From Nocardioides alcanivorans (GTDB lineage Bacteria; Actinomycetota; Actinomycetes; Propionibacteriales; Nocardioidaceae), in NCBI RefSeq assembly GCF_021555175.1, contig NZ_JAKGRW010000018.1:1-44667 (forward strand): a stretch of 44,667 nucleotides of DNA, in the 5' to 3' direction. A model generated the notes under the pieces. The model ran no database searches. It saw only the letters and a program-made list of their open reading frames with translations, and was not told the DNA's origin. Positions 21,137 to 32,855 of the stretch are shown here, piece by piece (positions within the stretch are counted from its first letter, which is position 1; the number at the start of each line of letters is the position of its first letter). The position numbers were made by a program, and so were the translations under genes.

Positions 21137-23030
21137 TCAGGCGATGACGCCGCGTGCCCGCAGCGACTCCACGATCTGGATACTGGCCTCGGTTGCCGAG
21201 GTCGTGGTCGTGTCGATCCGCAGGGTGGGAGCCGTCGGGGTCTCGTAGGCAGAGTCGATGCCGGTGAAGTTGGCGAGTTCACCGCGACGGGCCTTTGCAT
21301 AGAGACCCTTCGGGTCCCGCTGCTCGGCAACCTCGAGCGGAGTGTCGACGAACACCTCGGTGAACCGCGCCTCGCCGATCAGCTCCCGGGCCGCATCGCG
21401 TTCCGCGCGGAAGGGGAGATGAACGACGCCAGCACGATCAGGCCCGCGTCCGCCATCAGTCGAGTCACCTCGGTGGCCCGGCGAAGGTTCTCCACCCGGT
21501 CGGCGTCCGTGAAGCCGAGGTCGCGTCCCAGTCCGTGGCGGATGTTGTCGCCGTCGAGGAGGTAGGTGTGGGCACCCAGCGCGTGCAACTGGCGCTCGAC
21601 GTCGTTGGCGATGGTCGACTTGCCCGAGCCGGAGAGGCCGGTGAACCAGACGACGTGCGGCTGGTGACCGTTGAGGCTGGCGCGCGCCTCGGCGTGCACC
21701 TCGACCGACTGCCAGTGGATGTTGTCGGCGCGGCGCAGCGAGTGCGTGATCATTCCGGCGCCCACGGTGGTGCCCGAGATCCGGTCGATCAGGATGAAAC
21801 CACCCATGTCCCGGTTCGTGGCGTAGGCGTCGAACGGCACCGGCCGGTCGAAGCTGATGTTGCACAGCCCGATCTCGTTGAGCGCGAGGGTGCTGGTCGC
21901 AGTCTTCTCGAGCGTGTTCACGTTGACCTTGTGCTTGGGCCGGGTGATCCGTGCCTGCACGATCATGGTGCCGATCTGGCAGAGGTACGGCCGCTCGGGC
22001 AGCATCTCCTCCTCACCCATCCACACCACGTGAGCCTCGAACTGGTCGGCCAGTCCGGGGGCGGCGTCGGCGGTGGCGAGCACGTCGCCGCGGCTGACGT
22101 CGATCTCATCGGCCAGGGTGATCGTCACCGACTGGCCGGCGATCGCCTCGGGGAGGTCGCCGTCCATCGTCACGATGCGCTCGACGGTCGACTCGTGACC
22201 ACCGGGCAGCACCCGGAGGCGGTCCCCGGGGCGGACCGACCCACCGGCGATCTGACCGGAGAAGCCGCGGAAGTCGAGGTTGGGCCGGTTCACCCATTGC
22301 ACCGGCATCCGGAACGGGCCGCTGGCCGAAGCGTCGTCGACCTCGACGTTCTCGAGATGGTCGATCAGTGTCGGCCCGTCGTACCAGGGCGTGTTGACGC
22401 TGCGTTCGGTGAGGTTGTCGCCCAGGTAGGCGGACATCGGGATCGCGACGAAGTCTCGGATCCCGACCTCTTCGGCGAAGCGGGAGTAGTCGGCGACGAT
22501 CTCGTCGAAGACCTCCTGCGAGTAGTCGACGAGGTCGAGCTTGTTGACCGCGAGGACGACGTGGCGGATGCCCAGCAGCGACACCAGGAACGAGTGGCGC
22601 CGAGTCTGCGTCAGCACCCCTTGCGGGCGTCGATCAGGATCACTGCGAGGTCGGTGTTGGACGCGCCGGTCACCATGTTGCGGGTGTACTGCTCGTGCCC
22701 GGGGGTGTCGGCGACGACGAACTTGCGCCGGTCGGTGGTGAAGTAGCGGTAGGCGACGTCGATGGTGATGCCCTGCTCGCGCTCGGCGGCCAGGCCGTCG
22801 ACGAGAAGTGCGAAGTCGAGACCGTCGCCCTGGGTGCCGACCCGGCGGGAGTCGGCCTCGAGTGCGGAGAGCTGGTCTTCGAAGACGAGCTTCGATTCGT
22901 AGAGCAGGCGCCCGATCAGGGTGGACTTGCCGTCGTCGACGCTGCCGCAGGTGATGAAGCGCAGCAGGTCCTTCGACTGGTGGTTGTCGAGGTACTGCTC
23001 GATGTCTTCGGCAATCTGGTCGCGGCTCAT
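21137..23030 (-). CDS. cysNC: Bifunctional sulfate adenylyltransferase subunit 1 / APS kinase CysNC (two frameshifts)
   Basis: The N-terminal part is the GTPase subunit of ATP sulfurylase: G1 [16 protein letters not shown]3 DTPGHEQY, G4 NKLD, then elongation-factor-like beta barrels. The C-terminal part is APS kinase: P-loop [14 protein letters not shown], then [16 protein letters not shown] and [11 protein letters not shown]. Together with CysD it makes APS and then PAPS. The frame breaks at 22617-22620, where the run is one base short (DARKG then VLTQTRRHS), and at 21413-21416, also one base short (SFISPF then [10 protein letters not shown]). Both are homopolymers, so sequencing error is likely. 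Corrected length is 631 residues, normal for a CysNC fusion. ATG 23030 overlaps the cysD stop (TGATG). Confidence 0.93.
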
Positions 23031-23950
23031 CAGAAGTAGCCCTCCTGCTTCTTCTTCTCCATGGAGGCGGTGCTGTCGTGGTCGATCACGCGCCCCTGTC
23101 GCTCGGAGGTGGTGGTCAACAACATTTCCTGGATGATCTCGGTGAGGGTCGTCGCCGTTGACTCGACGGCGCCGGTGAGCGGGTAGCAACCGAGGGTGCG
23201 GAACCGGACGCTCCTGATCTCGGGCTCCTCGCCGGGGCGAAGCGGCATCCGATCGTCGTCGACCATGATCAGCGTGCCGTCGCGCTCGACGACGGGGCGG
23301 GGCGCGGCGAAGTAGAGCGGGACGATCGGGATCTCCTCGCGGCGGATGTATTCCCAGACGTCGAGCTCGGTCCAGTTCGAGAGCGGGAAGACCCGCAGGC
23401 TCTCGCCCGGCGCCTTGCGGACGTTGTAGGCCCGCCACAGCTCGGGGCGCTGACGCTTCGGGTCCCACCGGTGTTCGGGAGAACGGATCGAGAAGACCCG
23501 CTCCTTGGCCCGGGAGCGCTCCTCGTCGCGCCGTCCGCCACCGAATGCGGCATCGAAGCCGTGCAGGTCGAGTGCCTGCTTGAGACCCTCGGTCTTCCAC
23601 AGGTCGGTGTGGGTCGCGGAGCCGTGGGTGAACGGGTTGATCGACTGCGCCACGGCATCCGGGTTGTGGTGGACGAGCAGGTCCAGGTCGGCGGCCGCTG
23701 CGGTCTCGTCACGCAGCTCGTACATCGCACTGAACTTCCACGTCGTGTCGACGTGGAGCAGTGGGAAGGGGAGCCGGGACGGGTAGAACGCCTTGCGGGC
23801 CAGGTGCAGCATCACGGCGCTGTCCTTGCCGACGGAGTAGAGCATCACCGGGTTCTCACTCTGCGCGACGGCCTCGCGCATGATGTGGATGCTCTCCGCC
23901 TCCAGGCGGTCCAGGTGGGTCAGGGTGGTTCGGGTGGCGAGGCCACTCAT
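23030..23950 (-). CDS. cysD: Sulfate adenylyltransferase subunit 2 (CysD)
   Basis: Catalytic subunit of ATP sulfurylase, forming APS from ATP and sulfate with energy from the CysN GTPase. The 306-residue protein carries the PP-loop [20 protein letters not shown], the [20 protein letters not shown] block, and the family ending [14 protein letters not shown]...KKKQEGYF. I chose ATG 23950 ([20 protein letters not shown]) because GGAGG lies about 11 nt before it; the longer open frame to 24082 runs into the operator region. It is the first gene of the minus-strand operon. No cysH, cysI or sulfate transporter lies beside it, which points to PAPS for sulfation and not for assimilation. Confidence 0.95.
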   Translation of the reverse strand: MSGLATRTTLTHLDRLEAESIHIMREAVAQSENPVMLYSVGKDSAVMLHLARKAFYPSRLPFPLLHVDTTWKFSAMYELRDETAAAADLDLLVHHNPDAVAQSINPFTHGSATHTDLWKTEGLKQALDLHGFDAAFGGGRRDEERSRAKERVFSIRSPEHRWDPKRQRPELWRAYNVRKAPGESLRVFPLSNWTELDVWEYIRREEIPIVPLYFAAPRPVVERDGTLIMVDDDRMPLRPGEEPEIRSVRFRTLGCYPLTGAVESTATTLTEIIQEMLLTTTSERQGRVIDHDSTASMEKKKQEGYF

Positions 23951-24053
23951 CGTGGGGGTACCTCCAGTTGCGTTGTCGCCCCGCTCGGGGCGGCAGGTCA
24001 CCAGACCGCCGGGTGACGTCACGGCCTGTTGGGAGAGGACTGTAGCGACAGAA

Positions 24054-24088
24054 TGAACAATGTTCAATATGAGAACGAACAATGTTCA
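24054..24088. promoter_or_regulatory. Twin palindromic operators in the cysD/tetR divergent promoter
   Basis: TGAACAATGTTCA (24054-24066) and GAACAATGTTC (24077-24087, with C and A outside) are near-identical palindromes. Their centres are 22 bp apart, two helical turns, on the same DNA face. They lie between divergent cysD and the TetR gene, the usual place for an autoregulating TetR protein. The odd 3-nt centre differs from the even-centred KstR site of mycobacteria. Confidence 0.85.
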
Positions 24089-24108
24089 TTTCTTCCGGAG
24101 CGGGTACG

Positions 24109-24729
24109 GTGGCGGCTGTGAGCGAAACGAACCGCAAGTCGATCCATGGCGATGCGGAGGCCCGTCGTCGTGGCACCCTCGATGCGGCGGCGGCCCTGTT
24201 GGACGAGGGAGGCTACGGCGCGTTGACGATCCGGGCGGTCGCGCAGCGTGCCGGCACCAGCACCGGATTGATCTACAAGTACTTCGCCGACAAGCACGAC
24301 ATCTTCGTGGCGCTGCTCAACGAGAGTCAGATCGAGTCGGCCCATTTCGTTGCGCAGTTGCCGCGGACCGACGGTGTCGCGGCCCTGATCGAGGCCGTGA
24401 TCCCTGAGGCGGCTCGGCAGTGGTCGCGCGTCGGACGGATGACCGCGGTCTGGCGGGAGGCCGTCGGCAATCAACAGTTCCAACGCGCCTCGTTGAGTGA
24501 AGTGCTGGTGACGGCCGAGCAGTACAACCGAGAGTTGGAGCGTGCGGTGGTGGAGGCCGCGCGCATCGAGGGGCGCAAGCTCGTCGACGGCCCGGCGATG
24601 ATCCCTTTCGTGCTCTCGGGGTTGATGGGCGTCTCCGACACGCTGGTCAACAACTGGGCTCGCCACATCGACCCTGCCGAGCTCATCACGTTCACGGCCG
24701 AGGTGATCACCCGGGGAATCACGGCCTGA
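24109..24729 (+). CDS. TetR-family transcriptional regulator
   Basis: A repressor with an N-terminal TetR helix-turn-helix: ARRRGTLDAAAALLDEGGYGALTIRAVAQRAGTSTGLIYKYFADKHDIF (first 65 residues). An all-helical ligand-binding domain of about 140 residues follows. An ATG at 24082 lies inside the second operator, so I prefer GTG 24109 (GGAG at 24097-24100, 8 nt away). GTG 24118, starting MSETNRKS, is also possible. It is divergent from cysD with twin operators between, so it should repress both itself and the sulfation operon. The inducer is probably the substrate or an intermediate of that pathway. Confidence 0.9.
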   Translation: MAAVSETNRKSIHGDAEARRRGTLDAAAALLDEGGYGALTIRAVAQRAGTSTGLIYKYFADKHDIFVALLNESQIESAHFVAQLPRTDGVAALIEAVIPEAARQWSRVGRMTAVWREAVGNQQFQRASLSEVLVTAEQYNRELERAVVEAARIEGRKLVDGPAMIPFVLSGLMGVSDTLVNNWARHIDPAELITFTAEVITRGITA

Positions 24730-24843
24730 GGGTGCCCCGTGACCCGCCACTGCGTGAAACGCTGTTCGGACACCCAGTTACTTGGGTAGCCTCACCGCAG
24801 CGGGGGAGGGGCCCACGGCGTCGGCAGCGGCGTCCGCATCGAG

Positions 24844-26196
24844 GTGGTGAGTGCGACGTACGACCGGATCGTCGATTGGTTGTCCGACGTCGACTGGTTC
24901 CTTCAGGACCTCAATGGCACCTGGGAATGGTTCGCCATCCTCACCATCCCGCTCTTCACCGGGGTCATCGGTTGGTTGATCAACTGGACCGGCCTGATCA
25001 TGCTCTTCTATCCGATCAACTTCCATGGTTTCCGGGTGCCGGGCATGGCCGAGCTGGCGCGACTGGCGCCGCGCAAGGTCCAGGAGATCCCCGGCGTGAT
25101 GATCGGCGGCATCGGTTGGCAGGGCATCGTGCCGGCTCGAGCAGCCAAGATGGGCAGCATCGCCGTCGACAAGGCGATCGCGAAGCTCGGCACGCCCGCG
25201 GAGTTCTACCAGCAGCTCGAACCGGACAAGATCGGCGAGCACATCGTGAAGATGTTCGAGCCGGAGATTCCTCAGTTGGTCGACGAGGTCATGCGGCGCA
25301 GCAACCCCGCCTTCTGGCGGGACCTGCCGGAGGCCGGCAAGCGGGCGATCGTGGCGCGGGTCCGAGCACAGCTGCCTTCGGTCGTCGGCACGGTCACGAC
25401 GGAGATCGGCGTACACATCGACCAGCTGCTCGACCCCAAGATCATGGTGATCGACCACTTCCGGAAGAACCCGTCGCTCGTGGTGCGGGTCTTCAAGGAC
25501 ATCGGTCAGAAGGAACTCAACATGATGGTGAACCTCGGGTTCATCTTCGGGTTCCTGCTCGGCATCCCAGCTGCTCTGCTCTTCCACTGGATCCACATGT
25601 GGTGGGTGCTGCCGGTGCTCGGCGTCATCATCGGTTGGATCACCAACGCCGTCGGCATGTGGCTGATCTTCGAGCCCACCGAGCCCCGGCGCATCCTGGG
25701 GATCCGCTTCCACGGGCTCTTCCTGCGCCGCCAGGACGAGGCAGCCGAGGTCTATGCCCAGATCATCGCCGACGACGTGATCACCCTCGAGCGCATCGGC
25801 GACTTCCTGATGGACGGTCCGCGCGGCGACCGGACTCGGCAGATGCTCGCGGCGGCGCTCGGGCCGGCGATCGACAAGGCCGCAGGGCGGGCTCGCGGGG
25901 CAGCCCGGATCGCGCTCGGGGTCGCCACCTACGATCGGATCAAGGACGAGTTCGCCACCGAGGCGGTCGGCCGCACGCTCTCGCCCTTCAAGGACGTCGA
26001 GTTCGGCCGGCAGCAGTCGGAGCGGATCCGGGTGCTGATCGCGGCGCGTACCAAGGAGCTGCCTCCCCGCGACTTCGTGGAGATGATGCGCTCGGCCATC
26101 AGGGAGGATGAGTGGATGCTCTACGCCCACGGCGCCATCATGGGTGCAGCCGGCGGTTTCCTGCACGAGCTGATCTTCCGTGTCGGAGGCGCATGA
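24844..26196 (+). CDS. DUF445-family membrane protein
   Basis: A 450-residue protein with hydrophobic segments near both the N-terminus (FAILTIPLFTGVIGWLINWTGLIMLFYP) and the middle (LGFIFGFLLGIPAALLFH, WWVLPVLGVIIGWITNAVGMWLIFEP), separated by soluble helical stretches. The repeated pattern GWxxNxxGxxxxFxP is the DUF445 signature, here present twice. This half-to-half similarity suggests an internal duplication. Start is GTG 24844 or 24847. It ends 13 bp before the DUF4393 gene, so the two form an operon. Family function is unknown; a role at the envelope is inferred only from the membrane topology. Confidence 0.82.
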   Translation: MVSATYDRIVDWLSDVDWFLQDLNGTWEWFAILTIPLFTGVIGWLINWTGLIMLFYPINFHGFRVPGMAELARLAPRKVQEIPGVMIGGIGWQGIVPARAAKMGSIAVDKAIAKLGTPAEFYQQLEPDKIGEHIVKMFEPEIPQLVDEVMRRSNPAFWRDLPEAGKRAIVARVRAQLPSVVGTVTTEIGVHIDQLLDPKIMVIDHFRKNPSLVVRVFKDIGQKELNMMVNLGFIFGFLLGIPAALLFHWIHMWWVLPVLGVIIGWITNAVGMWLIFEPTEPRRILGIRFHGLFLRRQDEAAEVYAQIIADDVITLERIGDFLMDGPRGDRTRQMLAAALGPAIDKAAGRARGAARIALGVATYDRIKDEFATEAVGRTLSPFKDVEFGRQQSERIRVLIAARTKELPPRDFVEMMRSAIREDEWMLYAHGAIMGAAGGFLHELIFRVGGA

Positions 26197-26209
26197 TGAG
26201 GAGGAATCC

Positions 26210-27103
26210 GTGAGCGCCAGTGACGAGCAGCTGCCCGAACGGCAGCCTGTCCAGCCCAATCCCGCAGTGGAGGCCATTCCCGGCCTGGTCCGCCTGGCCG
26301 CGACCTCCTGGTTGCGTACGGCGGAGTGGGGCGCGGTCGCCGGGGTGAAGGCCAGCCGCCGTCTGCTCAAGGCCGCCACGAGTCCCCAGACCGCGGTTGA
26401 GGTCGCGCAGGGTTTCGCCACGGCGTCCGGCGTCATCGCCGACCTGGCCAAGGCGGTGAGCAATGGCGTGCCGGTGCCCGAGGCCGTCATCCAGGTGAGC
26501 CACACGCTCAGCAATGCCGATCAGCGTGAGGAGCAGAAGGGCAAGCAGATCGTGCTCCGTCAGGAGCGCCAGAGGCAGTCACTGCGCGAGCAGGGAGAGG
26601 CCCTCCTGGCCCGCTCCCGCGACGTGTGGAACAACGAGCAGGGCCATCCGGCGTACGCCCGGATCCTTGACGAGATGGCGCCGGACGAGGGCCGCATCCT
26701 GATGCTCCTGCTCAACCGGGGGCCGCAGCCGAGCGTCGACATCCGTACCGGCGGCGCGATCGGCATGGTCAGCTCCACGTTGATCGCGCCGGGGCTCAAC
26801 ATGATCGGTTCGCAGGCGGGGGTGCGCTACGTCGAGCAGGTGCCGGCGTATCTCAACAACCTGTTCCGTCTGGGCCTGATCTGGTTCTCCCGCGAGCAGC
26901 TCAAGGACCCGCTGGAGTACCAGGTGGTGGAGGCGCAACCCGATGTGCTGGAGGCGATGCACTCGGTTCGGTCGGCCAAGGTGGTGCGCCGCAGTGTCCA
27001 CCTCACCCCGTTCGGGGAGGACTTCTGCCGCACCTGCCTCATGCCGGAGGACGTCGATGTCGCCGACCTGCCCGAGCATCAGGCGCCGCAGGACCTCGAC
27101 TGA
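26210..27103 (+). CDS. DUF4393 (Abi-alpha-like) protein
   Basis: About 297 residues. The core WNNEQGHPAYARILDEMAPDEGRILMLLLNRGPQPSVDIRTG and the C-terminal LTPFGEDFCRTCLMP match the DUF4393/Abi-alpha architecture as I recall it. The N-terminal third is charged and helical, with a likely coiled coil (REEQKGKQIVLRQERQRQSL). I chose GTG 26210 because GAGGAGG (26198-26204) sits 5 nt upstream; an upstream ATG lies inside the DUF445 gene's end. The Abi label comes from a lactococcal phage-resistance family. Here, paired with DUF445 and not with defence genes, an anti-phage role is not supported. Confidence 0.72.
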   Translation: MSASDEQLPERQPVQPNPAVEAIPGLVRLAATSWLRTAEWGAVAGVKASRRLLKAATSPQTAVEVAQGFATASGVIADLAKAVSNGVPVPEAVIQVSHTLSNADQREEQKGKQIVLRQERQRQSLREQGEALLARSRDVWNNEQGHPAYARILDEMAPDEGRILMLLLNRGPQPSVDIRTGGAIGMVSSTLIAPGLNMIGSQAGVRYVEQVPAYLNNLFRLGLIWFSREQLKDPLEYQVVEAQPDVLEAMHSVRSAKVVRRSVHLTPFGEDFCRTCLMPEDVDVADLPEHQAPQDLD

Positions 27104-27106
27104 CCG

Positions 27107-27195
27107 CGAACCTTCACTCAGAAGGCTCGAACCTTCACTCAGGGTCTGCGGACCGGGGCCGATGTGAAGGTTCGGCGGTTCTGAGTGAAGGTTCG
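27107..27195. repeat. Nested double inverted repeat after the DUF4393 gene
   Basis: The outer arms CGAACCTTCACTCAGAA (27107-27123) and its complement (27179-27195) are 17 bp and perfect. The inner arms CGAACCTTCAC (27128-27138) and GTGAAGGTTCG (27164-27174) repeat the same motif, so four copies of one 11-mer are arranged two forward and two reversed. It starts 3 bp after the DUF4393 stop and ends 15 bp before the clpB HAIR site. Possible roles are a transcription end or a protein-binding cluster. Confidence 0.85.
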
Positions 27196-27209
27196 GGAGA
27201 AAAGTTGGG

Positions 27210-27230
27210 GTTGAGTGGAATGGACTCAAC
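27210..27230. promoter_or_regulatory. HAIR operator (HspR binding site) upstream of clpB
   Basis: GTTGAGT-N7-ACTCAAC is a perfect 7+7 inverted repeat of the HAIR type, 98 bp before the clpB start. It matches the HspR site class that also precedes dnaK, so clpB belongs to the HspR regulon. Confidence 0.93.
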
Positions 27231-27327
27231 TTTATTGATGTTGTGATCAGTGAGGCCCGTCGGGTCTCGACAAGCCCGCCGGATGTCCGGTTGGCTTGTC
27301 CACCCAGCGTCAGGAGGGACCGAGGAC

Positions 27328-29922
<2,595 letters not shown>

Positions 29923-29947
29923 GGTCTGCGGTCGAGATGGTCATGAG

Positions 29948-29980
29948 CGGCCCGGCACGAGCGATCGTGCCGGGCCGTTT
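29948..29980 (+). terminator. Intrinsic terminator after clpB
   Basis: A perfect 13-bp stem (CGGCCCGGCACGA with its complement) closes a GCGA loop and is followed by TTT. It lies 25 bp after the clpB stop and just before the end of the convergent kinase-like gene, so it may end transcription from both sides. Confidence 0.85.
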
Positions 29981-29991
29981 CGTGCGCGGGC

Positions 29992-31547
29992 TCAGCCCGT
30001 TGCGAAGGTGTAGGTGAAGACCTCTCGCCGCTCCCGGCACACCGCTGAGTCGTCGGGCAGGACGTCTGCCGGGATCTGGGCCGCCTCGAGATCGTCGCAG
30101 GGCAGGGGAGCGCGGTAGGGCATGGCGTGCCAGCCGTTGGAGTCCTTCCACCAGACGGCCGACGCTGTCGAGCAACCGTTGTAGCTGCCGTGGGCGAAGC
30201 CGGCTGGGTCCCACTTGTCGACGGTGATCCACGAGTCGTGCACGTCGAGGCCGCAGTGCACCCCCAGCCACTCCCTGTAGGTGGAGCTGGCCTCGGCAGC
30301 GAGGTACTCCCGAAGGTCGCCGTCCAACTGGTCCACGGCAGTGCCTCGGCCCTTGCCGTCGAGGGTGATCGGCGGGTCGAAGGACTGCACTGTGGCGTCC
30401 GGGGTGCTTGGGGGAGAGGTCGGGCTGACCGGGCGGAGGATGGCGGTGGTGTCCACTCGCCCGGCGAGCAGGAGGATGCCGACGCTGACGGCTGCCACGG
30501 AGGTGACGCCGGCAATCGCCGAGGCGGCCATGCCGTGGCGGGACGTGAAGAAGGCGAGGAGGCTGCCTGGGGTGCGCCGTCGTCCGGCAGTGCTCCGCGG
30601 CCGGCGGGGGCTGTTGCTGGACGCAGCGCGCTCGGGTGAGCCTCCGTCCTGCTCCTTGCCGGCGGGCCCGTCGCCGCCCACGAGGCCAGAACCCCAGGGG
30701 AGGGTCGACATCGTGGCGGTGACCAGCTCCGGGAGCCCGGTGTGCGTCAGCCAGGAGGGGCCGAAACGCACGAGCGCATTGTGCTCGACCGCCGCCAACA
30801 AGCTGATGGCATCCGGAGGGCGGGCGTCGGGCTCGGGGGCGAGGGTGGTGTGGCACAGGGCCGCGAAGTCGGTGGGCAGCGCTGGGGCCGCGCGGAGCGG
30901 GTCCACTGAGGCGACGGCGGCGTCGGCTCCGTCTGGCGAAGGGGTCTGCGCGGTGAGCAACTCGAAGAGCACGGCGCCAGCCGCATGGATGTCGCTGCGC
31001 TGGTCGATGTGGTCGCCGGCGACCTGCTCAGGGAGAGATAGTCGAGGGAGCCGGTCCAGAGGTCGCGGCGGGTGAGCTTCCTCGCTGGTCCGGCGAGACC
31101 GAAGTCGATCAGGCGCCCGGTGCCGCTCTCGTCGACGATGATGGTGTCGGGAGTGAGCTCGCCGTGCACCATGCCGACGGCGTGGACGGCAGCGAGACCT
31201 TGGAGGGTGCCGTGCAGAACGGCCAAGGCCTGGCGCATGTCGAGTGGCCCCGTCTGCGCGATCACCTGGCGCAGCGAGACGGCCGGGACGAAGTCCGTGA
31301 CGAGCATGGCGAGCTCAGGCGTGTCGATGAAGTCCCGCACCCTGACGACGTTGGGGTGCTCGACCTCCGGCATCCTGACGACCTCGTCGCGAAAGAGTGC
31401 CCGCCGCCGGGAATCCTCCGGCCAGTCGAGCACCTTGACGGCGACCTCGTCGCCCGTGACGGGATCCACGGCCTTGTAGACCGGGCCGAAACGGCCGTGA
31501 CCCACTATGCCGAGGACGGTGTAGACACCGATTCTCTCTACTTCCAT
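29992..31547 (-). CDS. Membrane Ser/Thr kinase-like receptor with degenerate catalytic loop (one frameshift)
   Basis: The N-terminal protein-kinase fold has a glycine loop (GHGRFGPVYKA), the ATP lysine (EVAVKVLDW), the helix-C glutamate region (FRDEVVRMPEVEHPN), DFGLAG and SPEQ. The catalytic loop, normally HRDLKPxN, reads HGELTPDT: the base Asp is Glu, the Lys is Thr and the Asn is Thr. It is therefore probably a pseudokinase. A membrane span (ASAIAGVTSVAAVSVGILLLAG) follows a basic, Ser/Arg-rich linker. The extracellular domain of about 160 residues holds Cys residues in HCGLD, YNGCST, LPCDDL and AVCRER. The frame breaks at 31031-31033 (one base lost; YLS then PEQVAGDHIDQ). Start is ATG 31547. 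Corrected length is about 518 residues. It may act as a binding or scaffold protein. Confidence 0.82.
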
Positions 31548-31755
31548 GGGAGTCCCTGTCTCCGGGCGCTGCATACGGAGCGCCGGGCTCCAGTCTCCCT
31601 GTCCGGCGCAGGTTGGGGAGGGCCGAATGTCCCCCATTTGATGGGCGGGTGGGTGGTACGTCGGGAATCACCCGCTCCCGAACGGTCCCAGACGCTCGGC
31701 GCAGTTTCCGTCACCGGCTCCTCGGTGTTTCAGGAGGGCTGAGAGACTGTCCGGC

Positions 31756-32819
31756 ATGAGTGAACGCACCGCGCCGCGTCCGCCCCAGGTCACGCTCTCC
31801 GGCTGGGCGATCCTCGTCGGCTCGGTGATCGTGCTGGTGTCGGTCTACGACACGGTCGCCAACCTGCGGTCGATCGACACCCGCGACGAACTCCAGCGGA
31901 TGCTCTCGGAGCCCCCGCTGAGCGGCACGGGCATGTCCTTCGAGCGGCTGCTCGACGTGATGCACGGTGCGTCTCTGGTCGCAGGCGCCTGCGCCGCCGC
32001 GATGGCGGTGCTCGGCGCCTTCGTGCTCCGTCGGCACAAGGAAGCGCGGATCGCGGTCAGCGTGCTGGCGGTGCCGCTCTTCCTGTGCGGCCTGCTCGTC
32101 GGCGGTTTCGCCGCCTCCATGGTCGCCGTCGCAGCGGTGTGCTGCTGTGGACCCGCCCAGCTCGTGACTGGTTCGCCGGTCGTACGCCGGAGCGGGCCGC
32201 TCGCGCATCGGCGTCGGCCCCGCAGTGGCCCGAGCGTCCGGTCGCGCCGCCGCGTCACGAATCCAGTGGCCAGGGTTCCCTGCCCACGCCCACGGTCGAC
32301 CCGCAGGCCGGCGCTGGCGCCGAGGGGGCCGACGGTCCGCGACCGTGGTCGGGCTACGGCACCGAGCCGACGCCTGCCCCCACCAACCCCTCCCGCCGAC
32401 CGCGAGAGGTGCTGTCCGCTTGCATCATGGTCTGGGTCTTCACCGGGTTCGCGCTCGTCAGCACGCTCACCGCGCTGCTGGTGATCCCCAGCGACGACTC
32501 ACTCCTCCGTGAGCTCTACGAGGAGGACGCGCGGTTCTCGGACAGTGGCGTCAGCCTGTCGATGCTGAAGAGCACGGTGATCGGCGTCAGTGCCTTCCTC
32601 GCAGTGTGGGCCTTCTCGGCGATGCTGCTCGCCGTCCTCGCCTACCGTCGTCACAACTGGGCGCGTTGGACCCTCTTCGGCTCGGCCATCGCCACCGCGG
32701 TCTTCTCCCTTGCGCTGGTGATCGGCGCCCCGATGATGCTGGTGCTCACCGGAGCAGCGGTCTACACGGCGGTCCTGCTGACCCGGCCCCACGTCGCTGC
32801 ATGGTACGCCCGGAAGTGA
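31756..32819 (+). CDS. Membrane protein with duplicated four-helix domain (one frameshift)
   Basis: Two similar halves are joined by a Pro/Ser-rich linker. Each half has an N-terminal span, a charged loop, then three spans that end in a Thr-Arg-Pro stretch before WF or WY: LLWTRPARDWFAG in the first, LLTRPHVAAWYARK in the second. Both share an AVLxxxxLRRH / AVLAYRRHNWAR segment. The frame breaks near 32137-32143 (in GTGTGCTGCTG, one base short), after which the second half reads on from about TRPARDWF. Start ATG 31756. Corrected length is about 354 residues. No family name recognised. It is divergent from the kinase-like gene with a 208-bp promoter gap. Confidence 0.75.
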
Positions 32820-32855
32820 GTTTCGGCAGCGCCTGAGGTCACCGACCCCGCCGCT

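Noticed and set aside
21413..22620. Programmed frameshifting in cysNC
   Set aside because: Two losses in plain G/C runs, with the same error type in many unrelated genes; no slippery signal with downstream structure was evident.
24778..26514. 578-residue minus-strand open frame opposite DUF445
   Set aside because: Codon-bias shadow; no ribosome site or family motif.
26210..27103. Phage-defence (Abi) system
   Set aside because: Only a family name suggests it; the neighbours are an envelope-type protein and a chaperone.
27107..27195. CRISPR or attachment site
   Set aside because: Only four motif copies in nested inverted order; no integrase nearby.
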